Shown: positions 11,461-21,192, counted from the stretch's first letter. The stretch is 64,000 bases of DNA from Lactarius indigo (GCA_025766275.1 JAFKAC010000193.1:1-64000); one strand, 5' to 3'. Notes: generated by a model from the sequence alone, not told the origin. Numbers and translations are program-made.

Positions 11461-12909
11461 TCAGGACTCCGGATCTATGAGGTCGTAGATGTCAGCGTCG
11501 AGGTCGTTCTCCGGCCACGGAGAGATGTCAAGGCGGCAGTAGTGCGTTTTGAGAAAAAGGAAGGGCCCGCGCTTGCCACACTTGCGACACATTTCGTACT
11601 GTGGGCACCGAATCTCGTCGTGATTGGCATCAGTACGGAAACACCGCCCACACCACCTCCCTTGGGTGTGGGCCGCGATCGTCGGTGGTTCGGGGACGGT
11701 AAAGGAGGTGGTGGCCTCCGTAGCCACTGCTTGCCGTATACGTTCGTCTGCCTGATGGGTCGTGATTACTTCTTCGACCATGCCTGCGCGGCGGAATATA
11801 CACCGGTAAGATTGATGTTCCTGGCTTTGGCAATGTCGGCAGGCGGGTCGCGGTCTGGTGGGGCAGTCGCGTACGATATGGTGGGGGCTGTTGCAGTGAT
11901 AGCAACGTCGGCGATGGGGTTTGTCGGCGAGGCGGGGGAACTCTAATGGTCCTCCGCGTCGTGGGGAAAATGGGATGGCGTAACGGGAGTGACGAAGCGG
12001 GGCTGGTAGGGCCGTCATACGCGCATATTCGTTGCCGATGGTGACCAGCGCCCCTGCGTACTGAAGACGCCTCTTGGTGCTGGCTAGCATTAAGTCGACC
12101 GTGAGTCGTTCCGCTCGTAATTTGCGTGTGTCCTCCTCCAGCTTCTCGTACTTCTCGTCGAGTTCCTTGAGCGCCAGAAGTCCCGTCCTCAGCCTAGTAA
12201 TTTCTGCCGTGAGACGAGGTGAGTTAAGCTCTATGAGTGTTTCATCCAGAGCACAGGCGCGGATGTCGTGAGGGTCAAAGAACTGTAGTTGTTCCGCTGT
12301 GAAGGGGGGCGCCGAGACGTTCGGCCGAAGTGACGAGAGGTAAACCTCCTCTCCATACTGAGGTTGTCCCATGCCCATTGTCCCCACTACTTCGGTGAAT
12401 CCCTTGCGATAGTAAATATACTTCGCTGGGTTAGATCCACCATCTGGTAGCGGGATCTGTAATGGGTAGTACTTGGGAGTACCAGGAAGGTTTGGAAAGA
12501 AGGGAGCTCCTGGATCGTCTGTGTCGTTAGGAGGGGAATCGGGTCGGTCGTAGTTGATGGGGGTGTGGACGCGGACTGGGGTAAACGGTTCTAGGGGCGG
12601 AGGTGGCGTGGACGATGGGGAAGATGGTGGTGATTGGGGTCGTGGTTCGGGTGGAGGGGTTGACTGTTGCTGAGGAGGTGGTGTTGGAGAGTATTGCCCT
12701 TCCTCCGGTGTAGATGGGGTAAGTTCCCCGGGTTCTCGTTCGATAGGGATGGGGGTGGTAGCGGTATTGTGTTGGGGAGACGGTGGTGGTGATAGACGGG
12801 GGATGTCGGTGAGGTCGAGGGTGACAATCCCTCGTTCGAGGGCGGCTTCGAGTTGGGGGTTGCTAAGGATGTTGACGAAAGTGGTGTCGGATACTGGGGT
12901 GTCGGTCAT
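11461..12909 (-). CDS. third ORF of element 2: zinc-knuckle, coiled-coil protein (482 aa)
   Basis: This continuous ORF starts 43 nt after the pol stop and ends just before the polypurine tract, on the element's own coding strand. Residues about 40-130 are Pro/Ser/Thr-rich. Residues about 230-290 are a charged coiled coil (LKELDEKYEKLEEDTRKLRA). Two exact CCHC knuckles follow, CYHCNSPHHIVRDC and CRHCQSQEHQSYRC, then Cys/His clusters CGRCFRTDANHDEIRC and CRKCGKRG. It has no signal peptide or membrane segment, so it is not an envelope protein despite its env-like position. A role in RNA binding or as a second nucleocapsid is inferred from the knuckles. How it would be translated (subgenomic RNA, splicing or reinitiation) is unknown. 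Confidence 0.85.
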   Translation of the reverse strand: MTDTPVSDTTFVNILSNPQLEAALERGIVTLDLTDIPRLSPPPSPQHNTATTPIPIEREPGELTPSTPEEGQYSPTPPPQQQSTPPPEPRPQSPPSSPSSTPPPPLEPFTPVRVHTPINYDRPDSPPNDTDDPGAPFFPNLPGTPKYYPLQIPLPDGGSNPAKYIYYRKGFTEVVGTMGMGQPQYGEEVYLSSLRPNVSAPPFTAEQLQFFDPHDIRACALDETLIELNSPRLTAEITRLRTGLLALKELDEKYEKLEEDTRKLRAERLTVDLMLASTKRRLQYAGALVTIGNEYARMTALPAPLRHSRYAIPFSPRRGGPLEFPRLADKPHRRRCYHCNSPHHIVRDCPTRPRPACRHCQSQEHQSYRCIFRRAGMVEEVITTHQADERIRQAVATEATTSFTVPEPPTIAAHTQGRWCGRCFRTDANHDEIRCPQYEMCRKCGKRGPFLFLKTHYCRLDISPWPENDLDADIYDLIDPES

Positions 12910-12951
12910 TGTTGCGTTGGGAGATGCGGGACTTGTGAACGAGGGGTGTTC

Positions 12952-15900
12952 TTATATCGTTCGTCCAGCCCCTTTGGCGGTTGGATATCGTTGGTAGAAG
13001 TCCTTGATGACGTCTGTGGCGTGGGTCATGTTTGCTGCGGGTTCCCATGTGTTGTCACTTGGTGGGAATCCCTTCCACTTTACTAGGTAGTGGAGTTTGC
13101 GCCCTCTTCCTCGTTCCTGGGCGTCTTCGATTCGCTCCACTTCATACTCCTCTTCTCCATCGATAAGGTCCGGCGGAGGTCGGGTATAGTTTGCGCCATG
13201 CATCTCCGTTTCTTTGTATGGTGTCAGAAGGTTTGCGTGGAATACCGGGTGTATTTTCCATGATGCCGGAAGTTCCAATTCGTATGAAACGTCTGATAGA
13301 ACCTTGACGATGTTAAAGGGTCCGTATCGCTTCGGGGCTAATTTGCTTGTGGGGTAGAAGGTACGGAGATTAGTCCCTTCTAACCATACTTGATCCCCTT
13401 GCTGATAAGGTGTGAACCCTGTTTTTCCTCGTTGGGCCATGAGGTGCTGTGCGTGTTTGATGCTATCTTGTGCATGTTGCCGAAGTATCTGCAATTCTTC
13501 CAATCTTTGATCCACCGCGGGACTGTGTGATGGTTTTGGCATCCACACAGTTCGTGGTTCCCACCCCATAATGAGAGAAAAGGGGGAATGTCGGGTGGTG
13601 GCGTTTCTCCAGGAATTGTGAGCGAATTGTGCCATGGGTAGGAGTTCCACCCAGTTGTCCTGTTGCACGTTACACCAATGTCGTAAGTATTGTTCTAACC
13701 ATTGGTTTGTTCGTTCTGATTGTCCGTCCGTTTGCGGGTGATACGCTGATGATACGTTTTGCTGTATCCCCAGCGTTTTGCACAGTTGCCGCATAAACAT
13801 AGACGCGAATCTTGGATCTCGATCGGATATGATCTTTCGGGGTAAGCCGTAGTGGGGATAGACATGTCGGAGATAAAGTTTTGCCACGCCTTCCGACGTT
13901 ATGGTTTCGTTACACGGTATGAATATTGCCGCTTTCGAGCAGTCGTGGTCCGTGACGGTGAGGATTGAGTCAAACCCTTTTGATATTGGGAGTTTGACTA
14001 TGAAGTCCATGGCTACCACTTCAAACGGTTCGGCCGATGGTTCGGTGGTGATGGGAAATAAGTGGGGCTTTTGTCGGTGATGATTGATTTTGTTGCTTTG
14101 GCATGTTGCGCACCCCTTAACGTAGGCTTCTACGTCTTTGCGCATGTTGGGCCACCAGAAATCGCGTCGTAATAGCTCTAGAGTGTTTGCGATTCCTGGA
14201 TGTCCTGCGCTTGGAGTATCGTGGAAAAAGGTGATTACCCCCCTTTTAAGTTCGTTGTTTCCCACAACAACGAGAGCGTTGCCCTTCCACCACAATCCAT
14301 TGTGTTTCTTTAGGTTGTGGGGTTCGATCCACGGGAGGAGTGCTGCTTCGTCTATATTTTGTGCAATTTGAGTCCATATGTCCATGTCGTGCATGGACGT
14401 TTGGGTGACTTTGAGGAATACATCGTCCGGGAGTACTGTGACGTGATCATTGTCACTGGTGCCGTCATCATAATCCGGTCTTCTCGATAAGGAGTCTGCC
14501 TGCGTATTCTTGGTACCGGGGATGTGTTTGAGTATAAAGTTGTACTCTGACAATTCTTGGAACTCCCGTGCTACTCGTCGGCTGATTTTCCTGGGTTCTT
14601 TCCAGTATTGCAAGTTGGCGTGGTCTGTATGGATCGTTATTAGGTGGGGGGATCCTACGAGGTATGTTCGCCAAGTGCGTAACGCTTTTACAATCGCTAG
14701 TAGTTCCCTATCGTAGATGTCGTAATTGCGTTCGGCTTCCGATAGGGATTCGGAATAGAATGCGACCGGATGCATTTTGTCGTCCCCTCCCTTCTGGTTT
14801 AAGACGGCCCCTAGGGCGTAACTTGAAGCGTCGACTTCGATTTCGAAGGGTTGATCTAGTTTCGGGAACAGTAGGACCGGTTCCGAACTGATCCGTTCTT
14901 TGATGGTGTCGAAGGCTTTTTGTCTGGCTTCCGTCCATTCCCAGGGAACGTCTTTCTTCGTGAGGTCGTGGAGGGGTCTTGCAATTGTAGAGAACCCCTG
15001 TATAAATCGCCGATAGAAATTGCAGAACCCTAGGAAGGCTCGTACTTCTTTGAGTGATGTCGGTGCCTTCCATTCTCGGACTCCTTGCACTTTGACTGGG
15101 TCCATTCGCAGTCGACCGTACCCGATGATTAGCCCTAGGTATTCCACCTCATGGACTTCGAATACGCATTTTTCCGGTTTGATGTATAGGTCGTGTTTGT
15201 CGCAGAGGTCGAGGACTTGGTGTAATATCCTTCTGTGGTGGGTGCGGTCGTCCGAGGTCGCGATTAGGATATCGTCCATGTAGACAATTACTTCCCCTGT
15301 CAGCACCAGCTCCCGAAAGATAGTGTCCATCATGGTTTGGAAGGTACTAGGGGAGTTTGTGAGGCCGAAAAACATGACTCGTGGTTCGAATAACCCCTGG
15401 TTTGTCTTGAACGCCGCCTTCCATTCGTCCCCCGGTTTGATTCGAACGTTATTGTATCCCCATCGGATGTCAAGCTTCGAGTAAAGCCTTGCTTCTCGGA
15501 TCTTGTCGATAAGTTCGGGGATTAGGGGGAGTGGGTAGTGATTTTTTACGGTTAGTTCGTTGAGGCGGCGGTAGTCCTGTACCGGACGTAGTTTCCCGTC
15601 CTTCTTTTTGATGAAAAAGAAGGGGGATGCGTAAGGAGACTTGGACGGTTGGATGTACTTCTTTTCCAGGTGTTCGGTCACGAATTCTGTTAGTTTTTCG
15701 TTTTCCGGGATTGTGAGTGGGTATACTTTGCAATCCATTGTTTCAGGGGCGGTCGGGACCAGATCGATGGCGTGGTCCCACGGGCGTGAAGGGGGAAAGC
15801 GCTGGGACGCTTCTTCACTGAAGACTTTCTGATGCCTCCGGTATTCTTCCGGGACCATTTCTTCGAAGGTTTTCTGGGGTTTTTTGGCCGCTTCTTGTTG

Positions 15901-16485
15901 CGCTAATTCTGACGCTGTTGTTGTTTTTCGCAACCGGATACAAGGTTCGTCTTCTTTTTGTAGCTGTTCCCAGGCTAGTTTGTCCAGTTGATACGTCTCC
16001 AATGCCTTGATAGTTGCTTCAAGAGGCATGGCTTCGTCGGACAGATGTAGACTGGTGATAACCACCGGTTGGAACTCTTCATCGAGTGTGGCGTCTCGCC
16101 AGTGGAACTTGGGTTCAAAGGCCGTAAACCAGGGGTACCCCAATATAACTTCGTCGTTTCCTAAATCCGTGATGAGGAATCGAAGGTTTTGGGTCTTTCC
16201 CCCAGTTTTGACGGTGAGATCGGTGAAAGATGTGATCTCTCCTCCTTGGTTGTGGGTTCCATCTACATTCCATATTTTGATGGAGCGTTCAGTAGGTAGC
16301 CAGGCTATTTTGAGTCGTTTCAGGAGGTTTGCGCTTATGAAGTTGTCTGTTGCGCCTGAGTCCACCAGAACGTTTCGTTCGGCCGTCGCGTGAGCAGATT
16401 TGAAAAGCACTGGAATTCGCATAGATCGGAATCTGCTATTGTACACGCTAAGTTTTAATGCTCTAGCCCAGGCCGCCGGGTTCAA
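12952..16485 (-). CDS. pol: pol polyprotein of element 2 (~1177 aa)
   Basis: It is a single open frame in -1 phase to gag; its first listed codon is TTG, so it is probably made by frameshifting and not from its own ATG. The protease reads LVDSGATDNFISANLLKRL. RT has YTLDIRWGY-type residues (LYSKLDIRWGYNNVRI) and the catalytic VIVYMDDILIAT. RNase H includes EIEVDASSYALGAVL and NYDIYDRELLAIVKAL. The integrase finger spans FHDTPSAGHPGIANTLELL to CATCQSNK. Its catalytic residues lie in VAMDFIVKLP, ISDRDPRFAS and AYHPQTDGQSERTNQWLEQ. A C-terminal chromodomain reads EEYEVERIEDA with LVKWKGFPPSDNTWEP. All catalytic motifs seem present. Confidence 0.95.
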   Translation of the reverse strand: MNPAAWARALKLSVYNSRFRSMRIPVLFKSAHATAERNVLVDSGATDNFISANLLKRLKIAWLPTERSIKIWNVDGTHNQGGEITSFTDLTVKTGGKTQNLRFLITDLGNDEVILGYPWFTAFEPKFHWRDATLDEEFQPVVITSLHLSDEAMPLEATIKALETYQLDKLAWEQLQKEDEPCIRLRKTTTASELAQQEAAKKPQKTFEEMVPEEYRRHQKVFSEEASQRFPPSRPWDHAIDLVPTAPETMDCKVYPLTIPENEKLTEFVTEHLEKKYIQPSKSPYASPFFFIKKKDGKLRPVQDYRRLNELTVKNHYPLPLIPELIDKIREARLYSKLDIRWGYNNVRIKPGDEWKAAFKTNQGLFEPRVMFFGLTNSPSTFQTMMDTIFRELVLTGEVIVYMDDILIATSDDRTHHRRILHQVLDLCDKHDLYIKPEKCVFEVHEVEYLGLIIGYGRLRMDPVKVQGVREWKAPTSLKEVRAFLGFCNFYRRFIQGFSTIARPLHDLTKKDVPWEWTEARQKAFDTIKERISSEPVLLFPKLDQPFEIEVDASSYALGAVLNQKGGDDKMHPVAFYSESLSEAERNYDIYDRELLAIVKALRTWRTYLVGSPHLITIHTDHANLQYWKEPRKISRRVAREFQELSEYNFILKHIPGTKNTQADSLSRRPDYDDGTSDNDHVTVLPDDVFLKVTQTSMHDMDIWTQIAQNIDEAALLPWIEPHNLKKHNGLWWKGNALVVVGNNELKRGVITFFHDTPSAGHPGIANTLELLRRDFWWPNMRKDVEAYVKGCATCQSNKINHHRQKPHLFPITTEPSAEPFEVVAMDFIVKLPISKGFDSILTVTDHDCSKAAIFIPCNETITSEGVAKLYLRHVYPHYGLPRKIISDRDPRFASMFMRQLCKTLGIQQNVSSAYHPQTDGQSERTNQWLEQYLRHWCNVQQDNWVELLPMAQFAHNSWRNATTRHSPFSLIMGWEPRTVWMPKPSHSPAVDQRLEELQILRQHAQDSIKHAQHLMAQRGKTGFTPYQQGDQVWLEGTNLRTFYPTSKLAPKRYGPFNIVKVLSDVSYELELPASWKIHPVFHANLLTPYKETEMHGANYTRPPPDLIDGEEEYEVERIEDAQERGRGRKLHYLVKWKGFPPSDNTWEPAANMTHATDVIKDFYQRYPTAKGAGRTI

Positions 16486-18146
16486 GCGTTCAGAAAATCC
16501 TTCTTTTGTCCGAAGAGTTTATCCACCATTAATTCTCGTACTTCAGGGGTTTGGGCGAACAAGGCCGCTACTTGGGCATCGGCTTGTTCCTCGTTGGAAA
16601 GGGGACGTGATGCGGTCATTGAGATAGTGGCGGTGGTTGAAGTGGGGTCATTTGTTCCCGCCGCTTTGATGGTAGTAGTGGTCTTTTGAGGACAGAATCT
16701 GGAGATGTGCCCTTGTCCTCGGCATCGGAAGCATCTTCCTTCTTTCTGGAGTAGCTTCTTTTCGTCCTCCGTCATTGCTGCCCTGGCGCGAGTTCGGCTG
16801 ACGTCCATTGTATTTGGGTCCTTGTTTTTGTTGAGAGCGTTCAGCCATTGGTCGCGGGAGGCTCCTCCTTTCTTGTCTGTTCTTCCTTTGGTGAGCCTAT
16901 CTTTGAGGAGGAGATATTCCGCTTGTTGAAGCGTAACCGCCCTTTTCCAATCGTCCCAGTCTACGGGGTGGTGGAACTTGATTGCGTTTATGACTAGCGC
17001 ATTTGGGAGGCCTTTCTGGAAAATTTCCAGGGTAGTGGCCTCGTCCTTGTTGTATCCTGCCTTGTTGGCCAGGTTAGAGAACTTGGCTATATAGGTGTCG
17101 ATGTCCTCTTTGTCCATTCGTAAGTTTTGAATGGCGTGGCGGGCTTTTTGTTGTTGGGTAGTATCGGTGTATGCCTGGATGAATCTGGTTTCGATGGTGT
17201 TCCACAGATTTTTGGTGTTCATGGCTACTCCTCCCGCCAATTGGTCGGCTAGCCACTGTATCTGTTCTTCGACCCAGTCGTCTACTAACGGCCCTCGGAT
17301 ATACGAGAGGAGGGTCATAGCGCGTGAGTAGGGAAGGGTTAATTGTTGGACGTTCGGGTTCATTCCTCGGTAGAGTGCGAAGGCGTTTAGGAAAGCTCTG
17401 CTGGCTTCTCGATCCCCAGTGAATTCTGGTGGGGGATTGCCTCCGAGTCGTCCGTTTGGTGGGGGGGGTCCTCCAGCAGCGGGGCCTGCTGCTGCTCCGC
17501 CGCCTCCACCTCCAGGCGCGCCGCCTCCGCCTCCAGGCGCACCGCCTCCACCTCCAGGCGCACCGCCTCCACCTCCAGGCGCACCGCCTCCATGATGGCT
17601 TCCTGCGCCTCCCGTAGTGCCTCCTCCGCTTGCCGACATACTTCCTCCCACAAGATGTCCTCCACTACTTGCAGGATTCGCTGTCGAGGACCCTGCGGCT
17701 GGTTGCGAGGAGGTGAGGGTGGTGGAGAGTTGGGTGGTGGACATGTTGGCATACGATGCGAAGTCCACAGGTCGTTGGATGGTGGGCGTAAGTGTTGGGT
17801 TGTCTAAGTCGGGTTCGGAAGACGGTTCTTCGATATCGGAATCAGCCTCGATGGCGCTGATTTGTCCTTTTCCTGGTCCTAGGCCTAGGTGTGCAGGGAT
17901 GGGTTTATAGGAGTACCAGGAGTGCTTTGAATCAGAGTAGGCAACGTAGGCCCAGATGTGTTGATCTTCAATGTACTCGATTGGTTCGTATGTAAGTTTG
18001 TCGGGGTCGTAGACGTAGTACCCTTCGTCGTGTGGAGTGTTCCTCCAGAGAGCGGTTCCTTTGATGGAAGGTCTTAGGTCGTCGTAAGGATGCCGCTCCA
18101 GGTACTCTTTGACGAACTGTGTTCGGCTTCGGCTGGTGAGAGCCAC
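16482..18146 (-). CDS. gag: gag of element 2 (~554 aa)
   Basis: The open frame reads from GTG 18146, and the same frame stays open back towards the LTR, so the true start is not settled. Residues about 175-220 are a Gly/Pro-rich tract encoded by four or more repeats of GAPGGGG. The capsid block contains PPPEFTGDREASRAFLNAFA and WNTIETRFIQAYTDTTQQQK. The CCHC knuckle CFRCRGQGHISRFC lies near residue 485. It ends FLNA with TGA at 16484-16482, overlapping the pol frame. It forms the particle and binds RNA. Confidence 0.9.
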   Translation of the reverse strand: MALTSRSRTQFVKEYLERHPYDDLRPSIKGTALWRNTPHDEGYYVYDPDKLTYEPIEYIEDQHIWAYVAYSDSKHSWYSYKPIPAHLGLGPGKGQISAIEADSDIEEPSSEPDLDNPTLTPTIQRPVDFASYANMSTTQLSTTLTSSQPAAGSSTANPASSGGHLVGGSMSASGGGTTGGAGSHHGGGAPGGGGGAPGGGGGAPGGGGGAPGGGGGGAAAGPAAGGPPPPNGRLGGNPPPEFTGDREASRAFLNAFALYRGMNPNVQQLTLPYSRAMTLLSYIRGPLVDDWVEEQIQWLADQLAGGVAMNTKNLWNTIETRFIQAYTDTTQQQKARHAIQNLRMDKEDIDTYIAKFSNLANKAGYNKDEATTLEIFQKGLPNALVINAIKFHHPVDWDDWKRAVTLQQAEYLLLKDRLTKGRTDKKGGASRDQWLNALNKNKDPNTMDVSRTRARAAMTEDEKKLLQKEGRCFRCRGQGHISRFCPQKTTTTIKAAGTNDPTSTTATISMTASRPLSNEEQADAQVAALFAQTPEVRELMVDKLFGQKKDFLNA

Positions 18147-18151
18147 TGTGG

Positions 18152-18162
18152 AGACTAGACTT
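18152..18162 (-). other. primer-binding site of element 2, self-priming type
   Basis: On the minus strand AAGTCTAGTCT begins 2 nt after the 5' LTR. Its 11-nt complement AGACTAGACTT occurs in the LTR with its end near 18395, about 34 nt downstream of a TATTTAA box (18428-18422). The length and placement match Tf1-type self-priming. Confidence 0.75.
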
Positions 18163-18164
18163 AA

Positions 18165-18732
18165 TGTAACGCCACTACAGGGGCGTTGAGTACGACCTGT
18201 ACTGAGTCAGTCTGTCACTCGGTAGTCAAAGCTCAAAGGCTCGACTTCAGTAGAAATGATGCACAAGAGTCACAAGGACGCACGTCACTTGGACTATAGA
18301 GGAAGGCTAAGACTCGAAGGCCTAGCGAAGACAAGGGTCGGGGAACAAGGAGACTCTGCGTAGACGAGTGTAGTTTTACACAAGAAGTCTAGTCTACCGT
18401 ACAAGCTAGGTATGACTAGGGTTAAATAGAAATCGTACTGTATGGCCATCACAAACAGATGGCGCCATCGCCAAACCAAGGAAGAAAGGAATGGACGTAG
18501 AGGGAACAAAGCAAAGACATATCGAGAACAAAGGAGAATCATGCGGGGTCGCGCGTGAGAGGGAACAAGTCAGAAACTGGCACATGTCAAGCTTTATCAA
18601 GAGAGAACGTCGATAAGCAAAGCGCGTGACAGAAACCGGGTGATCGTAAAGTCCGCGTGGTCGTACAGGGCTCGTATAGTGTGGGAAGGAAATAATGGTA
18701 AGGAAAGAAACGAGTCCAAGAAAGTCGTAACA
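18165..18732 (-). repeat. 5' LTR of element 2 with promoter
   Basis: This 568-bp LTR reads TGTTACGAC to GGCGTTACA on the minus strand. A TATTTAA box at 18428-18422 precedes the predicted transcript start near 18395. Confidence 0.95.
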
Positions 18733-20400
18733 GAATCCATGCAAGCCGATGCATTAAGTCGTTTCTCACGAGACCAAGTCCGGGACTCTGAAGACAACCG
18801 CCAAGTACAGGTGTTAAAACCTGAGCATTTCCTAGCTGCCGCTAAAGCGCACTTCATCCCTGAAACAGATTCCCTAGGGAGTTGCATTAAGCTCACATCT
18901 ATCAGAGAAGCCGAAGTCATAGAGGGTCTTAAAAGCATATCCAAGACCGCTCCTAAGGCTCTCACCGATGGCGTCTTAATGTGGGAAGAAGAAGATGGTT
19001 TCGTATACCACCGGGGAAAATTATACGTTCCAAACGATCGTGCTCTTCGTAGGGACGTGGTAAAGTCTTGCCACGACTCGGTCACTACGGGACACCCCGG
19101 AAAGAACGGAACCATAGAGCTAGTTAGTCGCTATTATTGGTGGCCATGCATGTCGGGCTTTATTGCCTCATATGTAGAAGGATGCGATCGATGCCAACGC
19201 TATCGCAAAGACTTACACCCCAAAGCAACCATTCAGCCGCAGGAAGTACCTGAAGGACCCTGGCAGATAGTCGGGATCGATCTAATTGGTCCACTGCCCA
19301 TGTCACGCGGGAAGGATATGATCTTAAATGTCGTAGATCATTATACCAAGCAGATTCATCTGTTCCCTGTGACTTCCCAGATAACGGCTGATGGGGTGGC
19401 ATCCATCTACTTTGAGCAAGTCTTCCCTCTGCATGGGATCCCCCGCAAAGTCATAAGCGATAGAGGACCCCAATTTGCAGCATGAAGCATGCGTGCCCTT
19501 TATAAGCGACTCGGAATAGACGCAGGTCTCACCACAGCTTATCATCCTCAAGCTAATGGACAGGTTGAGTGCAAAAATCAAGAAGTTGAAATATATCTGC
19601 GCATGTTCATTAGTAAGAGACAAGATGATTGGGCAGACCTGCTTCCTACAGCAGAATTCGTAGTCAATAGTAGACTCAACTCAGCCACGGGTCACACCCC
19701 CTTTGAGCTACTATACGGCTTTACGCCTGACTTCACTATTCCTGCTGGTAGACCTACAGGTATTCCACTGCTCGACAAGCGCCTACAGCATTTAGTTTCT
19801 GCTCGTAAGGACGCAGAGGCGGCTCTACGCCTAAGTAAAAGGCGAATGCAGACGGACGTTGAACAAAGGACTAAGCCATATTCCTTCAACGTCGGGGATA
19901 AAGTCTGGTTGCAAGCTAAACAAATAAAGATACACCAACAGTCGTCCAAATTAGGACCAAAGCAACTCGGTCCATTTGAAGTCACTAAAGTCTTAAGTGA
20001 CGTCGACTACAAGCTTGCATTACCCCCTGCATTACAGATCCATGATGTTTTTCATGTAGACCGTCTCTCTCCTTACAAAGGAAACGAAGTCAATGGGCTC
20101 ACGCCCCCACCACCCGATCCAATAACGGTCGAGGGAGAAGAAGAGTATGAAGTCGACCACATAAGAGACTCCAAACTCTTCGGTCGTACTCTCAAGTACC
20201 TCGTCCGTTGGAAAGGATATGGTGAGGGTGAGGACACATGGGAACCAGCTAAAAACCTAGAACATGCCCCTGACGTGGTTAAGGAATTCCATTCCTCAAA
20301 CCCGGGCGCGCCTAGAAAAATAGCGGCTCTCATATACGCGTCCTTGCCTTGGCAAGCTCATCATGCGGATACATTGGCCAACGCAGACGTCGACCCTTAA
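18733..20400 (+). pseudogene. pol: pol of element 1, C-terminal part (integrase, chromodomain)
   Basis: It starts in phase with 10858 (MQADALSRFSRDQ). The integrase HHCC finger includes GHPGKNGTIELVSRYYW and CDRCQRYRKD. The catalytic core carries Asp in IVGIDLIGPLP, Asp in the ISDRGPQF block, and Glu after AYHPQANGQVECKNQEVE. TGA at 19483-19485 interrupts the frame just after QFAA. The C-terminus is a chromodomain (EEEYEVDHIRDS, YLVRWKGYGEGEDTWEP). Stop TAA at 20398-20400 abuts the polypurine tract. Confidence 0.9.
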
Positions 20401-20412
20401 GGAGGGGGGTGA
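20399..20412 (+). other. polypurine tract of element 1
   Basis: AAGGAGGGGGGTGA lies immediately before the 3' LTR and overlaps the pol stop codon. It is the plus-strand primer site. Confidence 0.85.
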
Positions 20413-21187
20413 TGTCACGGACGCTTTATTTTGCCTTATTTTTCCGTATTTTTACGGATTTAAATGGTGAAGATACAAGTCTCCAACGTTGTGTCAAACA
20501 TCCAAAGTCCTTATCATTAGATATGATAAGATGGTTAGTCACGTGATACCAACATGTGCACCCACAAGCACGTGACCCTGGGATAGTAACTTCCTTATTG
20601 GATGTTACCTCTTTAAGTCACCTTCCTCATTAGTACAGTAGTTCTTCATTGGACGATAAGCAGGGAACATTCTAGATAGTTCTAGATTACGTTGTCATAG
20701 GGTTGTGACTCATAGATAAGGACACGTCAGTGTTCTGTCAGCGTTGATGACTGTGCATCAGTCAGCATAATAGATAACGCTATTATTAGACACGACGCGT
20801 CAGCGTCTGACTCATTACTATTACAATACCTTTAGTAACAAGGTTCTGTAGTAATTCGAACTCAGCCGCAGTATAGTATATAAACCCTCATGTAACGTCC
20901 TGAGTGGAACCAACTTGTCCTCTTGGTTCTCCACTCAGGTGCGTATCATCCTTTGTATTCCCTTACTTCTCCAATGTTAACTTGTCCTCTTGGTTCTCCA
21001 CTCAGCGTGCCACAAGCGTGATCACCTGACCTTTGGGCTTGTATAAAGTCCTCACGTGTGTCTACTCTCCGCTGTGCCTGTACGTTCGGCGCGTGACTTG
21101 TCTCCGCGCTAGGCTTGGGTGTGCTCCCAGTTCAGTTCACTAAACTTCACCTTGGTCTAGTTGTAAGCGATAAGTCATACCGCTACA
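20413..21187 (+). repeat. 3' LTR of element 1
   Basis: It is a 775-bp direct repeat of 5293-6067 at an offset of exactly 15120, with no difference seen by eye. It is followed by the target duplication AGTAT. Confidence 0.95.
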
Positions 21188-21192
21188 AGTAT

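Larger units (their letters stand above)
10859..18732 (-). mobile_element. LTR retroelement 2 (Ty3/gypsy chromovirus) nested in element 1
   Basis: This 7874-bp element has 568-bp LTRs that differ at one base (G at 11027, A at 18333). It is flanked by the target duplication GAATC (10854-10858 and 18733-18737). It lies on the minus strand inside pol of element 1. The order on the minus strand is 5' LTR 18732-18165, primer site, gag, pol, an additional zinc-knuckle ORF, polypurine tract, 3' LTR 11426-10859. Gag, pol and the third ORF all appear uninterrupted, so this copy may be intact. It cannot be older than element 1, into which it inserted. Confidence 0.95.
5293..21187 (+). mobile_element. 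LTR retroelement 1 (Ty3/gypsy chromovirus), containing nested element 2
   Basis: The element is bounded by identical 775-bp LTRs beginning TGTCACGG and ending CGCTACA, with a 5-bp target duplication AGTAT at 5288-5292 and 21188-21192. Without the nested element and its duplicated target it is about 8.0 kb. It carries a leader, gag with a CCHC knuckle, and pol in the order protease, reverse transcriptase, RNase H, integrase, chromodomain. Gag-protease-RT-RH-integrase order plus a C-terminal chromodomain is diagnostic of Ty3/gypsy chromoviruses. It is inactive as it stands: pol is split by element 2 at 10858, gag has a TGA at 7885 and a frame change near 7155-7280, and pol has a TGA at 19483. 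The identical LTRs indicate a very recent insertion. Confidence 0.95.

Noticed and set aside
11461..12909. Envelope gene of a retrovirus-like element
   Set aside because: No signal peptide, membrane anchor or furin-like site; Cys/His knuckles indicate a nucleic-acid-binding protein instead.
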